Assembly: GCA_947000775.1 (NCBI GenBank)
Contig: CAMQGK010000008.1
Coordinates: 10,368,501-10,432,500, forward strand
Direction: 5' to 3'
DNA from: Pterois miles
Lineage: Eukaryota; Chordata; Actinopteri; Perciformes; Scorpaenidae
DNA: 64,000 bases
Shown: positions 1 through 13,180 of the stretch, one piece after another
Position numbering within the stretch: the stretch's first letter is position 1
Layout of the letters: every line of letters begins with the position of its first letter
The notes under the pieces: model-generated
Database searches by the model: none
The model's input: only the letters and a program-made list of their open reading frames with translations
What the model was told of the DNA's origin: nothing
Position numbers and translations under genes: made by a program

Positions 1-3000
1 CAAACCAAGTGGATTTTTCTTCTCAAACTGAGGTCTCTATTTTGGAATACCGCGCCAGGATTGAGCGAGTAATTCGGGATTTTCGAGGTTTTCTTCCATC
101 TATAGAAGCCTAAGAGGATATCGTGGGATTGGAATTTCCGCAAACTCTTCTTTTCTGACACTGACCTACATCCGCCTCCTTTTGATGTGTGCGGGAGGCG
201 AGTGGGTCTGAAGGGGGAGTGGGACAGGTTTCAGCACAAACACACAACCTTGGCCCCCCTCCCACCACCACCACCACCGACTCCCGCCGGCCCAACACAA
301 GGAGAAACACCTGGGGCTGTGCTAAACACACAAACACACAAACACACACACACACACCTGGATAACATGTGGAGCTGATTCGGATTATAGAGCCGCACAG
401 ACGGAAAAGGTAACATGCAGCTTCAAACACACTTTAACACACACACACATGCACATATTGGCCCAGTAAAGGTGAATCCACGTTTGCATGGTTAGCCCTC
501 TTGTGCTGAATCATTGAGCACATCAATGCAGTGAACACCAGCACCCACTGGACTGGGAACTCGGTGTTCTCTCGCACGCACTCGGGTCTAAAAATAATGA
601 ACAGATGAGCATTCATACAACACAAACATCAAGTGTCAGAGTACACAGAGAACTCCCACATGGCACAGTTTTCTTTTCTTATCCTTCTATTCTAATCCGT
701 CCACACCTCCGAGTCCCCATTTTTCTCTTTCGCTCTACATCCCCCTACCCCACTGAGAATCTCTCTCTTTCTCTGTGTGTCTCTGAGTGTCAGCCAGCTG
801 TCCTGTATCAGATTACTCGCTAGGTGCGTTTTAGCTCGGCTTTCATCACCTCGCCTTTATGTAATCTCACCTGGTGTGTCGTGCGCGTGTCTGTGTGCGG
901 CGAGGGTGTGTGGATGCAGGGCGTGAGAGTGTTTGTGTGGTGGTGGCGGCGGCAGCGGCGCAGAATAGTCCTCTTCGTCTGAGGCTTTTTACATAAGCTG
1001 CGTGCGAGCGCACGAGCGCAGATTTGGCACACTGACACAGGAGATCAGACTGACTGAGTGGATATATGGGAGGATAAGAGGGCGACGGGAGGGAAACGGA
1101 GACGGGGAGCGCAAGGAGGGAGGCGGAGGCGAGATGGGAAGGGTGGGGTGACACACCACACAGTGATGGGCACTGAGGGGCTGAGAGAGATCAGATGAAA
1201 GGATTGAAAGTCAGAAGAGGTGAAGTGATTGACTTCTTAGAGAGACGGATGAATGGAAGAAACAGGAAAAAAGTCAAATAGATTATGAGACAAAGAGTGA
1301 AATTATGAAGGGCTCATGGCAGCAGAGAAGGAGATATAACAGCAGAGGGAGGAATAACAAGGAGACAGGATTTAGAGAAATGGAGGGATAAAGAGGAGCA
1401 GAGGATGATATAACAGAAAAGATTGAGTCATAAAGTGTCGGAGGAGCAAGAAATGGCAGAGAGGAAAACAGAAGACTGAGAAATGGATTGATTACATGTT
1501 AAGTAAGATAAGACTTTAGGAATGATGAGTGACAAAAGGTTAGAAAGAGGCTAAATGATAAATTAATGGTGATAAAAATAGTGAGATGGAGGAAATAATT
1601 AGAAATGACAGATGGCCATCATTATGTAGCCTTCTACTGTTACACCATTGGCTACAATTAGTCTTACATGACCCCAAAAAGTCTGGGAGAGATCCCTAAC
1701 ACCAGTAATGAGCTATTTAGAGATATAACTACAAGGGGAATATGGTGTACCAGGGGGCTTTTCCATGTAATAGGCGTGCCAATTATGAGGCCCAACTTTG
1801 GGGAAAAGTGAAATTTCACCGTAGGGGAACATCAGTTACCTCGGAAACAAAAGAGATCCATCTTAGAAATTGAGACACCACATGTGGATCTATTTTTATG
1901 AACAATAAGTGTTTTGAATAACCGAGACAGGGCTCATTACTTGCTCTGTTGATCGTTTACAGCGTTTCTGACTCCTGCTTTCAACAGGGGCAGCTCTATT
2001 TCTGTAAAGAATGATGGCTGAATATTTTTTTAACAAACAGGCCTTTTGATATCCATTAACAAAATCTATAATTGGATTTGCTCTTGCGCTAGTGATAGAA
2101 AACAGATCAGGTGAGTGTCACGCGGTTCAAACAGTGAAATAAAGGCAGAATTAAAGAGCGCTCTCTAAATAAATGATCATGTTAGCGCGGGTGTCTGTCA
2201 TTCGGAGGCTACAGTAAGGGAGATGCAGGAACAGATGGGATGCTCACTGTTCAAAGTCGGAGCCTTGCCAACACGAGCAGAGCAGACTGGCAAGTGAATG
2301 AAGAACTAGAAAGAGAAAAAAAAATGGCAGGCAATGGGCTACTTATTGAATCCAGTTCAATGAGGTGACCGTTTGCTAAGCCCCTCTCCTCCTTAGTTAC
2401 TGTTGCTATGCCTGTAAAGCTTTCAGTTTTTGCGCGACAGTTTACAGCGAGCCAGTTTATAATTTACATTTTTTAAAATATGGGTCCTTTATTTCAGACA
2501 GAAGGAGACAAAAAGCACACCTCTGGTTTATATGACAACACTCAGTGGAAGGTTTTATATAGCTAGCGAACAAATTAACGTCAGCTCAGCTACTTGGCTG
2601 AAGTTTCCAGTTAACTTTATAATGTTTCCAGCTTTGTTTTAAAAAGAAAACGCTGCAAAGACGAATGTGATGACTACACACAACACCTGGCTGAAAGACT
2701 GAGCTGAGCTTATATACTTAGACAACAGGATGACATTTTTGCTTCTTTTGTTCATATTTTAAAATGGCAGGTTTTCATTTTTAAAGGGGAGTTACGCCCA
2801 TTTTCAAAACCGAGTGCTACAGGAATGAGTCTTAAAACCCGGAAATGAGTTTTAGCACTTTAGGTTCTTTCATCTAGAAGTTATTTTTAGTTCAATGCCT
2901 AAATAAGATCTGTGGTTAACACAAGCCGAAGAGATTTTAATATTTTGTACAACAACAAAAAATACATCAATAAATACCCCATTTGTGAATTCTGAAGCCT

Positions 3001-4310
3001 TTTTCTTGTCCTAAAAAAGGCGGATTCCTACAAGTGGCTAAATGTCACTAATGGTGCCTTCATATGGCACTCGAACTTGTGAACCGCTGCTAAGCAACGG
3101 CAACATTAACGTTACTGTCAGAGTCAAGAAGCCACAGAGGCCAAAAATCTAACAAGTTAGCTGGCGGGTAACATAATGCGGGAAATGCAAAGACATAATG
3201 ACAGAGGAGAAAGATGAGGTTGTTGAGAATATCAAAATTTTCCTTGGACATATAAAAATACCAAGAAAAACAAGATATGACTAAAATTACAATATACTGT
3301 ACAATATTATTATGACTTATTATTATATGATGAATACGACATGAGGGGGGCGTTCATATGGACCCAACTCGTAAACACGGTAAACACCACCAGTCACCAG
3401 TTTAGAGTCTAACATTAACTTTTTACTTCATTGCATTCACGCTTCAAAAATCATTAAAGTGGCGTCCATTTGTGAAGAATATCGTGCTGAACAAAACCTG
3501 TACGTATCATGAACGTTTGTTTGTTTGTTTATTTACTGCAGTAATCCAAAAGCAAATGGAAAAATCCCATTGGCTTTTTGTGGAAAGAACCCAGAATGTC
3601 ATCCCTGGTGCTTTCTATGGTCTAAGACAGTCCAAACAATATTAGTAAACATGAACAACTCTCTCCCAAATCCAAAAACTTGAGCGCTAAAATTAAAATT
3701 TGTAATGTCATCAAGAGTAATTGTGGAAGTGCTCCATAGACAATGAATGGGGAGAGATGTTTTACATGACACTGAGGAGGATGTTGTGAGTATATGGGAA
3801 CATTTTATGTTTCACAAAAAAAGGAAAAACACTCAGTTGGTCCACAATATCAGTCTCCCATTCACTGTCTACAGAGTAGCTCCACACTTTCACAAGTTTG
3901 AGACGTGCTTCTTTGGTGTCTGGCTTTGAGAGAAAGCAGCTCATGTTCACAAATCGTCTTAATTTGGGTCGTGCTCCCCTTAAGGAGAAACCAATGTGTT
4001 GTGTGCTATGTCAGATAATGAGTTTGGCTGAGGTTGCTGTGTATAAACTTCCCACATTCGATAAAGCAGGAAAGAGCCTCTACTGTTACCTTAAACTCTG
4101 ATATAGTGGCATCCTCTGTACCACTGGACTTGCTGCTGAAGTAATGCTGGGTTAGGTTGTTGCTGTAATGAATAGTTAGGTTGACAGTTACATATGATCT
4201 AACCCATTCCTTACTCTTTTGGTCTTTGTATTTTTTTTCTTCGAGGTTAAAATAAGAAACCATTATCCAAACTCTTCAAATGCCAATTATTGCTCTTAAA
4301 AGAAACAACA
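1..4310. other. noncoding sequence upstream of lrfn2
   Basis: A (CA)n stretch lies near 341-358, a CpG-richer patch at 820-1165 and purine-rich DNA at 1050-1500. AT-rich unique-looking sequence at 1600-2200 has conserved-element character (many homeodomain-like ATTA cores). Related motifs at 3058-3085 and 3350-3375 (TTCATATGG, then AACT..TG/CGTAA) suggest a decayed repeat. I recognise no gene. Confidence 0.5.
820..1165. promoter_or_regulatory. GC/CpG-richer patch, possible 5' exon or promoter
   Basis: CpG-containing sequence (GCGTGCGAGCGCACGAGCGC, GGCGGCGGCAGCGGCGCAG) stands out from AT-rich surroundings and grades into a purine-rich tract. It could be a promoter or noncoding first exon of lrfn2 about 19 kb upstream of the coding start, but no splice link can be shown. 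Confidence 0.2.
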
Positions 4311-4312
4311 AC

Positions 4313-4640
4313 CTGTTCTCACTTCCACGTCGTCAAATACCTCCATTTGGTCAGTGGGCCTTGGCATTGCAATCCGTCCTGTGAGTGACAGTTCAGTGAA
4401 GTTAACGGGAACCACGGCCATTTCCAAAACCTAACTAAGTGGTTGTGTTTCCTAAACCGAACTTCCTGTGAAAGGACAACATGCATGTAAGCAGCGTATG
4501 TTGACATGCCGTCCCTGACGTCCAAAAGTGACACAAGAGGGTTATCTTGTACGTCGGTCTCTGATGCCGAGGGGCACTGACCAGCTTAGTTACAGTTGCT
4601 TAGTTACGGTTGCTAAGTTATGATTGGCTATTAGCTTTTC
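4313..4640. repeat. dispersed repeat fragment
   Basis: GTTCTCACTTCCACGTCGTC and the following sequence, plus GTTACGGTTGCTAAGTTATG near 4604, are strings I associate with dispersed teleost repeats. It also holds a diverged CCTAACTAAGTGG unit resembling the minisatellite family elsewhere in the window. Boundaries are approximate. Confidence 0.35.
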
Positions 4641-6247
4641 GGGGCAGGGGTTTGGCAAACGGTCAGTTACTGAATAAAAAGTCAGTAATTACATGAAAAG
4701 ACAGACACGTAAAGACATCAAAGACAACGACGAATGACAGATTTAGGATGTCACACACCTTTCTGATTTAACCAGCTTTCAATCAAGAGCGAGAAGCATC
4801 TCAAGTAGATCTGTAACGCCGAACAACAGGAGACACGGTCGATGTCAGGAGGGTGGCACTTGATGGATGAAAGGATGGACGAATGAATGACAAATGGTGG
4901 AGGGAGAGGAGTGAAAGGCTGGGCTGTTAAGGGGGGATATAAGGATGAGACATCAGCCCTGTGTCAGCAGCTAAGGAAGCGAACGGTAGATGACGGACAG
5001 AGAGGTGTGGAGCGATGGCGTGATGAAGAGGAGTAATTACACGACTGACTGTTTAAGATAGGGAGGAACACTCAGAGGATGGAGAGAGTAATGAAGAATG
5101 AAACGCCGTGTGATGACACTTGAGAGGTGCATGATAAGAGGGGGTGGGGATAAGGGAATAGAGGCATAACAATGTCTGAAAAAGAAAACTACACTAATAA
5201 AGCGCTGGCACGCCGAGGGATAGAGAGATAGATGAATGAATGGAACAGAACTGTAATGCGATTGAACATTAAAAGGATGAGTAATTAGACTGTTAGGAGT
5301 CAAACATAGCAGGAAAGAGGGACGAGAGAGGAATGATAAGTTAAAGGACGGAAGGAAGGTACCGATGAAAGGAGAGATAAAGAGGAGGGGTGACTAAGGG
5401 GTGCAAGCAACAAACAAAAGCGTAGTAAAGAAGTAAGGGAAGATAGAGGGATTAGAGGATGAGTAATTAAACTGTTGACAGTCTGTTTAGGCACAGCAGG
5501 AGCCTGATGAGCAGAACAAACTGTAACCACGGCAACTGCTGGAGACAGACGGAGGGATGGTTTTGGGGATGGGGGAGAGCCAAATGTGAAAGAAAGGGAG
5601 TGACACGAGAAGTGGGAAATGAGGGAGGGATGAAAGAGAGAGTGAAGAAGAGGGGAGGAGAAGAGAGATGGAGGGGGAGGTTATCTGCAGTTTTAAGGAC
5701 ACCTAGAAGAACCGATACTGACTTAAGGAAGTGACCCACAGATCTGTAAAATATTACTCCATTCTGGTAGAAATCTAGACAATCTGCATATTAGGTTTAG
5801 AAATATTATTCAGCTGAGAAAAGTACTTTTTAAATTTACCTGCTAACTTGCTAATCCTGCTTTGTTTAATAAAAGATGTGGGTTTCAGACATAAAACCCC
5901 AAACTTTGATGTGTTCAGTGCCATCAGCAAAGTGTCCTTGCCGTGGCATTTAGCACACTAAGGCTGCAACTACTGATTAGCTTCATTATTCATTGATCAG
6001 TTGATTATGTTTTTCATCATTACAGTCATTCCAAGTCAACAAAATATGAGAAAATTGTGAAAAAATACCAATATGATGTCTTCAAATGAATATCTTGGGT
6101 TAATCAACAGTCCTAAACCCAAATATACTTAGTTTATAATTACAGAAAACTGAGAAAAGCTGCAAATCCTTCTATTAGAGAGGTTGGAATCAGTAAATAT
6201 TGGTTCATTGTATCAGCATTACACCACACCAAGATAGAAAAGATGCC
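4640..6247. other. purine-rich noncoding DNA
   Basis: Long GA-rich stretches (for example 5300-5740) produce spurious minus-strand frames rich in Ser, Leu and Pro. No gene was recognised. Confidence 0.5.
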
Positions 6248-6540
6248 TTAAAGGGACAGTGTAAAGGATCTGGTGGCATCTAGTGGTGTGGTTGCAGCTG
6301 AATACACCTCCACTCACTCCTCCCTTTACAAGACTACAATAACTTGAGCCGCCAAGTGCAAGTCCGTGGTAATGTGGTTCACCATCGTAACCATAATAAC
6401 ACTACCTTAGGAGCATGGGAAGTCAGACGGTGGTGTGCAGTACCACAGTTGTACATATTACCCTAATTTCACAAGTGTTCATAACGCTACGGTGGCCTTC
6501 ACGTAACATAAAAAAGGTGAAAGGCTCATTCTAGATCCCT
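6248..6540 (+). repeat. TTAAAGG..CAGTGT TIR element, 5' part
   Basis: Begins TTAAAGGGACAGTGTAAAGG and continues with GGTGGCATCTAGTGGTG and, later, GGTGAAAGGCTCATTCTAGA, a string set typical of a common teleost MITE-like repeat. The 3' half is absent here but present at 18945-19050 and 60899-61096. Confidence 0.55.
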
Positions 6541-8809
6541 GAAGATATCTATTTACTATTAGTCCATTTTGCCAGATTATTCCTCTACAATCAGTTGATT
6601 TTACAGATTTGAGGAGGTGAAAACAAAGAGGACATGGGGTGTGTTGTGGGATATAAATTCAACAGTGAGTTTCTGAACATTTGCACGTCAGTTTACAAAG
6701 CTAGTTTGTAAGAACCCCCCGCTATGCATGTTGCCAACACCTCTCCCGACAGCTGTACGCTATAACATCCAAACCAACCCTTCTGTAAGTCTGCAGACTC
6801 ACAGGTGTTTGTCTGCATTACAACTACGCTCGACAGATGCAGTGGGTTGTAGATGCTCAAGTGAATCATGATGCAGAATGCGGCGTGGGTGATGACTGTC
6901 AAAAGGAAAAAAACGGCTCGTACTTCCGTCGGCAACACATATAGTCTGACAGCACAGAAGCACTGAGCAAAGAAGAAGTCCCTCCCTGCCTGTATCAGCA
7001 CTGCTTAAGTATTAGAATATGAGATGTGGTTATAAACTCAAGGGAAGTCAGTTTCCCCTGCAGGCTCATTGCAGCACAGTAAGTTGTTTCGCCTTTATTA
7101 GTGTCTCACATCAGGGAAAAGCAGCTCTTTGTGGTGAGTTACAGTGCAGTTGGTGATTCATTATGGCTGATAGTAGCCTCTGTGATCAAACATGCCTGAT
7201 ACTAATAGGCCTCGACAAAGAAATCACAGAAAAACCTCGTGATCCCCAGGCCACCTCGTAGCCCTAACCTGCCCTACATCAAGCACAATACAGACAATAA
7301 AAAGAAACAGAAAAACAAAGAAATGCCCGACAGAAGATGGAGTTAAGCTATTATATGTGTATGCTTGTGAAGCATAAATCAATACATCCATCACTGTGAT
7401 TCAGAGGCCTGGTTGGTGTGTCATTATCGCACTGTGCTGGATGCAGAGTGCTGATTGAGTAATTCAGGATTCCCCTTAGAAAGCCAGGAGCTCTGCTGAC
7501 TCATCATACTGCCACTTGCACATACTGTACATGCACACACACACATGCACACAAAAACGCTTTTTGTCATCCAGTATCCTGTCGTATCAGCCAATCAGGG
7601 TCCATGTAATTGATGCAGCAAGGTTTCTGATTGGGCAGGAGATGCTGACAGCTCAGGAGCGATGCGTTTGTGTCTCGACCGGTGTTTGCGGTGGATTGTC
7701 TTTTTTTTTTTTTCGTTGATTAGCCTCAGCCACATAAACACATGACGGTGCACAGCCAGTGAAACTATGGCACACTGCAGAGAATGAAGAGGGACTAGAT
7801 GGACTTAAGGAGACGAGGCAGCGAGCGAACACGAGGAGAGACAGAGATTATTTTTACGTAGGACAAAATCTGTTGAGCTTGAAAGACTCAGAGAGAGAAG
7901 AAGATGAAGGAGGGATGGGAGAAACAGAAGGGATGAACAGGAGGAGAGGCACAGAGAAAACTGCAAGCGCATTATGTTCAGGGTGAGTGGCGGGCCAGTT
8001 ATTTTGCAACTTGCGATAATGTGTGTCATGCAAAGGCAAATTCGTGGGTGTAAGCAGAACTGTGTTTAAGTACTTGTACAAGTTTGGATTTGAAGAGAGA
8101 GAAGAGCTTCTCTCTTGTGACCCGTCGATGACAGCAAAGCACCGACGCACAAAATTCATACAACTGACACAAATCCGAAAGCATCCGAAAGAGGCTGGAC
8201 TCAAATGAATTAGATGCTTCGTACTCAGAGTTTGGAAATAGGCCCAGACTGCAGGCTATGGCGCTATCACATCTGATGGGATGGGGACATAATTAAATAT
8301 TTAAGATGCATTTATATTCAGACACGTTTGAAACAGGTGAATGTAGACGATGGGACAGACTCCAAACTTTTACAGGTGGGACATGAATGGGACAATGTCC
8401 ATAGCCGCCTCCTCCGAAGTCCGACTAGAGTAGTCAACTGCACCAATGGGACATTTCACAAACTACTGTTAATGGCGGAACTGGGCTCTGAAAGTCGCCA
8501 CCAGTCACAAGTCAAGGTACACGGTGTAACGCAACGCCATCAGCTCTTTGTCCCAGATACAAGACAGGCAGAAAAGAAATCATTCACTGTTACATTAACT
8601 TGCTTACTGCACCAATTTGCTGTTCTCTCTTCCAAATAATCCAGTCACGTAACCATCCATTCATGAAATGAAATCACACACTTAAGGATCCTCTGTATCT
8701 CGGGAATATGCACGAACATTGATAGTTTAGAAGACTGGCAATTAACAATGTACAACAGTGCAACAGAAGTAATCCTGGCCAGTCGTACTGTAAGCCACAA
8801 AACATAACC
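6541..8809. other. noncoding DNA between repeats
   Basis: AT-rich DNA and a purine-rich tract (7760-7985) with no homopolymer beyond T14 near 7700. Open frames are short and low-complexity. Nothing else was recognised. Confidence 0.45.
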
Positions 8810-8814
8810 CATTG

Positions 8815-9045
8815 CAAATAAAGAGAAAATCTGAACAGGATGCCTCTGGATGCCTCGCTTTAGATGGTTTCCAGGCACGTCTAACTGGAAAGAGGCCTCA
8901 GGGTAGACACAAAACATGCTTATTTATTATTATATATCTCGTCTGGCGTGGGAGTGCCTCAGGGGTCCCCCAGGAAGTGCTAGAAAACGTTGCTGGGCTG
9001 AGGGAAGTCTTGAATACCCCGCTAAACCCGCTGCCCTCGTGAACC
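8815..9045 (+). mobile_element. Rex1-like LINE 3' end fragment
   Basis: Read with frame slips, the sequence gives a decayed form of the conserved Rex1 ORF2 C-terminus: GFQARLTGKRPQGR (compare VFRACPTGRRPRGR), ISRLAWECL, then PPGS.. and E.SLEYP. The reverse transcriptase core is absent. It shares this tail with 47096-47305 and 59757-60236. Frameshifts and stops show it is dead. Confidence 0.6.
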
Positions 9046-10400
9046 AGCCGCAAATAACCAGAAGGTTTGAAATCACACTATATCGCCTTGCTTACAGTAT
9101 CGCAATATATTTAATCATAACCCCTGTGGGTTATGATACATATCATATTGTTAGATTCTTATCAATACACAGCCCCAGATTTAAAGGATAGCATGATAAA
9201 AGACCAATATTCACTCTCTTTTAACACTGTGTTTGGTCTCTACCAACCCGTGAGGGAAAAATCTGTTTAGGATCATCATTACAGGCGACCACTTTCACAT
9301 TTTCATTTGATAACATTGTTGTGAAAACACTGATTAGAGCGGCTTTAAAAAGAAACGCTTGCATATAAAGGATGCCCATCCATACAGATATAAGGTCAGT
9401 GTCCCCATCACATTCAGCACTATATGGAATCTGCATCAAAGGATGAGCATGTGGCAAAGCCCAACACTGTCAGCTATTAATTAAAGGCTTTATCAGCCCA
9501 CCCATCTTAAACCATGTTACTGTGCAATTTAATCACATGCAACTGTGCTATTGCCATCTGGAGTAAGGGAGCATCAAAACAGAGCAGTACTGAGCTGCCT
9601 CTCTGGCTCCGGTACGACAGCTATCCACCAATGAAAAACGATTCCTCTCCCAGTAAAAAGGCATCCTGGTATAGCAGTGTAACAGCACTGCCAGAGCTTG
9701 TTTTCAGCACTTTACGTCCCTCATTTGCTCAGCTGTTCCTGTCATTTTTGGCTGCTCAACTGTATCCATCTGTAGGACTATTACAGATGTATAGAGCGGA
9801 AGTACTGTTTTTACAGAGGAACTTTTCAAACAGATAATGCTGAGATCCCAGTCTGTCTGGAGTGACAGTGAAGCATTACAAGGATAAAAAAAAAAAAAAA
9901 AAAAAACTTCTGTGAAAGAAAACACACACCGGCCTTTGCCAGTACAATATACATCTATAAATATAGACAAAAATACTGATCTTAAAGCAGGTAAAGACTA
10001 GATAGTGGATTCAGAGCTTCAAAACAGGTCTTGTGAAGGAAGGCAGCTCCCTGGCACGATCTGAGCCAATGAAGTGCCAAGGAAAATCATTGTCACCTCC
10101 GCCTGTTTGCCAATTCAATTTACCTCCCAGAAAATTTGATCCCCAAGCTGTGCAGTCGTGCACGATGTCCAAAGGGAGGAAAACAGAATTACAAAACCTC
10201 AGCAAGGAGCGGGAGATTGGCTGCTACAGATACTGTATAACACAACGCTGCTGCAGAATTGCTAAGAAAAGTTTCTGAGCTGTCTGGCTGTAGAGTTGGT
10301 GGAACATGAACCTAATTTGTTTTCTTAGCATTTAGATGTGGTTTTAAGCTTTTGCAGAGCTGGTTTTGCATATTTCATAATGATGTTTGTCTTAGTTTTT
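9046..10400. other. noncoding DNA
   Basis: AT-rich sequence with a poly(A) run near 9887-9906. No gene or clear repeat was recognised, apart from sequence just after the LINE tail that may be target-site flank. Confidence 0.4.
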
Positions 10401-10902
10401 GGGCTGTCAATCAAATATAAAATTGCAATAAATCGCATCATTGTCCATGATTAATCTCAAATTAATCACACATCTGTTCAAAATGTACCTTAAAGGGAGA
10501 TTTGTCAAGTATTTAATACTCTTATCAACATGGGTGTGAAATATGTTTCATATATTACTGAAAATCAATAACAGGACAAAATAATGATAAATATTGTCCA
10601 GAAACCCTCACAGGTACTGAATATGCTCAGATCATAACATGGCAAACTCATGACCAACAGGCACTGTGTCATTTTGCTGACTTGACTATGACTATGCCCC
10701 AAACTGCATAGAGTGGGCATGTCTGTAAAGGGGAGACTGGTGGTTACCCAGAGAACCTATTTTCATTCACATATCTGGAGGTCAGAGGTCAAAGGACCCC
10801 TCTGAAAATGGCTATGCCAGTTGTAACGCTACTTAACATCCTTCGTGACAAGCTAGTATGATATGGATAGTACCGATCGATTCCTTGAGATTTGTAGTTT
10901 AG
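10401..10902 (-). repeat. GGGCTGTCA element copy A1
   Basis: Starts GGGCTGTCAATCAAA and then, in reverse orientation, carries the family's landmarks: AATTAATCACACATCTGTTC, CTTATCAACATGG, GGGCATGTCTGTAAAGGGGA, GAGGTCAGAGGTCAAAGGAC and CGTGACAAGCTAGTATGA. It is full-length on one side and abuts a different repeat at about 10903. Confidence 0.65.
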
Positions 10903-11040
10903 GCAACGGGACAAGATTTTGGAATAGGAAGCGTTCTGGTTTCCGTTTGTCGTCCAAGTAGTATTGACCAATCACGTTTGAGTAGGCTTTGGTTGAATGC
11001 AAGTAATCGTCTGATTGTTACTAATATCCAATATGATTAC
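10903..11040. repeat. repeat family C, copy 1
   Basis: Contains TCTGGTTTCCGTTTGTCGTC and TTGAGTAGGCTTTGGTTGAA, which recur at 13008-13080. The shared stretch is about 90 bases. It is an unnamed dispersed element. Confidence 0.55.
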
Positions 11041-12740
11041 TATTCATATAGTTAGTAAAATCAGAAATCAGAAACAAGGGGAATTCAACAGGACCTTTCT
11101 TTGGCTGCAATTACTCACCTGATCACCATTGGTACAGATACTATTTGCAAGATGTGTATGGAAAATGAATGGAAAACTACACGACAGCACTTTACTCAGC
11201 TCTAGCAATAGTGACCTCGAATGGCGGTGGGGCACAACCTGCCAACTATGTGGGCGGCAAAGATGTGAGCGGCTGTGACATCCAGCGCAACATTCGACTC
11301 CATATCAGGCATTTCAACACATCAGAGCGGAGGTCTGGCCTCGAAAAAAAAAACAATCCAAGGTAACATTGGTTTCTCAAATTTTGATTTTTTAAAACTT
11401 TTTTAACAAAGCTTTCTAAGTTCATTACAGAGTGGGTTGCTTATCTGTGCCAAGTAGATGCAAAGTGTGGCAGCATTTATCACGCCGAACTTTAAAGCCT
11501 TCACCAACACTATTTTCATGTTTTGACTCCAAACAGCATGGTGGCTTGCGTCCTCTGAAGTGTTGCCATGTTAAAAGATTATAGATACTTTTAAAAACCC
11601 CTTACTTAGATAAGGCGCTGTAGCCAAAAGCACTCTGCTGCGATTTCACTCAGCTCTGACGAAACGCTCATGTCTCCAAAAGTCAATTTTCTGGACATAA
11701 GGAGCAAACGTTTGATTTTCAGACGGCTGAAGGAAATCACCACAAACTGTCTTCGCAGAAGAAGCTGTGAAATGTGCATCAGCGAGACAAAAACAAGTTC
11801 TTTATATAAGCATTTAATTCCTAAACTGATGCAGAAGGTGGAGCTTTTCCAAAGGTGTAAAAAAAAAAGAAAAGAAAAACAACCCGAACAAAAACATTTT
11901 TTAAAAATCTGAGTGTGCAGTGTTCCAGGAATAGAAACAATTATCAAAATCTTCCAAATAGGATGGATTCCAACAGGATTTAGTCAGCGAGGGTGGTGCA
12001 TACAGATGGGTATACACATAGTGATACACAGCCTGTTTCTTTCTCTCTCTCAAACACAACACAGAGGTTTGGGAGGATTTAGTTGAGTGGAGTATTTCAG
12101 AAGAACTATTATTTTGGAGCCCTGCTGTGAAGACACTGCAGTCCTTTTATTTTAAAGAGAATACACTCCAGTTCTTTTCTCTGATTTCCAATTTCTTTTG
12201 CTTCACTCCTACCATCTACCTCAGGGGTTCTGTAAGCTTTTTTTCCTATCAATACCCCCCGCCTATAGGGCTGGAAGAGGACATGATGACTGTACAGATT
12301 ATAAAACAAGCACATGTCAAACACATAATGACATTTAAGGATTTTTCTTTTATATTTTGAGGTGCACACACTCAATAAAAACTCTAGGATTTACATTTTC
12401 GCAACATGATTTTCTGTTAAGATGCTTGTTAGTGCAGGAATCTGTCCAGGATTCATCACTCTGAAGTATTGTCATGTTTGATTTTTGCCCACTTTTATAT
12501 TTTTTTTGTTTAAAATAAAAAAATTGGTAAAAACAGCTTTTGGTGACTGGTCAGTAGGGCTGAGTATGAAACTTATCTGGTACTGACTAAAAAAAGAGCT
12601 AAACCAACAAAATCGGCCACGCTGATATATCAACCCAATGTCGCGCCACCAGAGGATCAGTATCACATTTGCCTCACCGAGGCGTGAATATTATAATAAT
12701 ACATGTGTGTATGAAGGTGCAGTACCAGCTGGGGGCAAGA
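11041..12740. other. noncoding DNA
   Basis: AT-rich sequence without a recognised gene or repeat; A-rich runs near 11345-11352 and 11860-11880. Small open frames on both strands overlap each other and look random. Confidence 0.4.
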
Positions 12741-12741
12741 A

Positions 12742-12905
12742 AACCACTCACTTAGGTTTACGCAACAAAACTACTTGGATAGGTTTAGGAACAATGTCAT
12801 GGTTGGGTTTAAAATAAATATGGAAAACATGTAACAAATTTCACAACAAAACGTGGCAGGTTGAAAGTCATGTGCTTGCTGGACACACTGTACACATAAT
12901 ATTAT
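12742..12905 (+). repeat. TTAGGTTTAGG minisatellite-family copy (single unit)
   Basis: CTTAGGTTTACGCAACAAAACTACTTGG and GATAGGTTTAGGAACAATG match the unit of the arrays at 24245 and 50390. The following GTGGCAGGTTGAAAGTCATG probably belongs to the same parent element. Confidence 0.5.
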
Positions 12906-12984
12906 GTAATTTATTTTGGCAAGGTTCTGGTAAAGCGGTCCTGAAACTCTGCTATCATATTGGCGCTGATCTCTATAAAAAGAC

Positions 12985-13180
12985 GTAGAATCTGTAGGCA
13001 ACAGGACACGAGTTCTGGTTTCCGTTTGTCGTCTCGGTAATACTGATCAGACCCATTTGAGTAGGCTTTGGTTGAATGCAGGTAAACAGTCCATGTGGAA
13101 AGCAGAAGAAGTGGAACCCAATGGCCGCAATGCAGTCTGGGAACCCACTGCTATCGTCTGATGGTGATTTAGCTTTTTAT
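12985..13180. repeat. repeat family C, copy 2
   Basis: Shares TCTGGTTTCCGTTTGTCGTC and TTGAGTAGGCTTTGGTTGAA with 10903-11040 and continues into CAATGGCCGCAATGCAGTCT, so this copy is longer. Confidence 0.55.
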
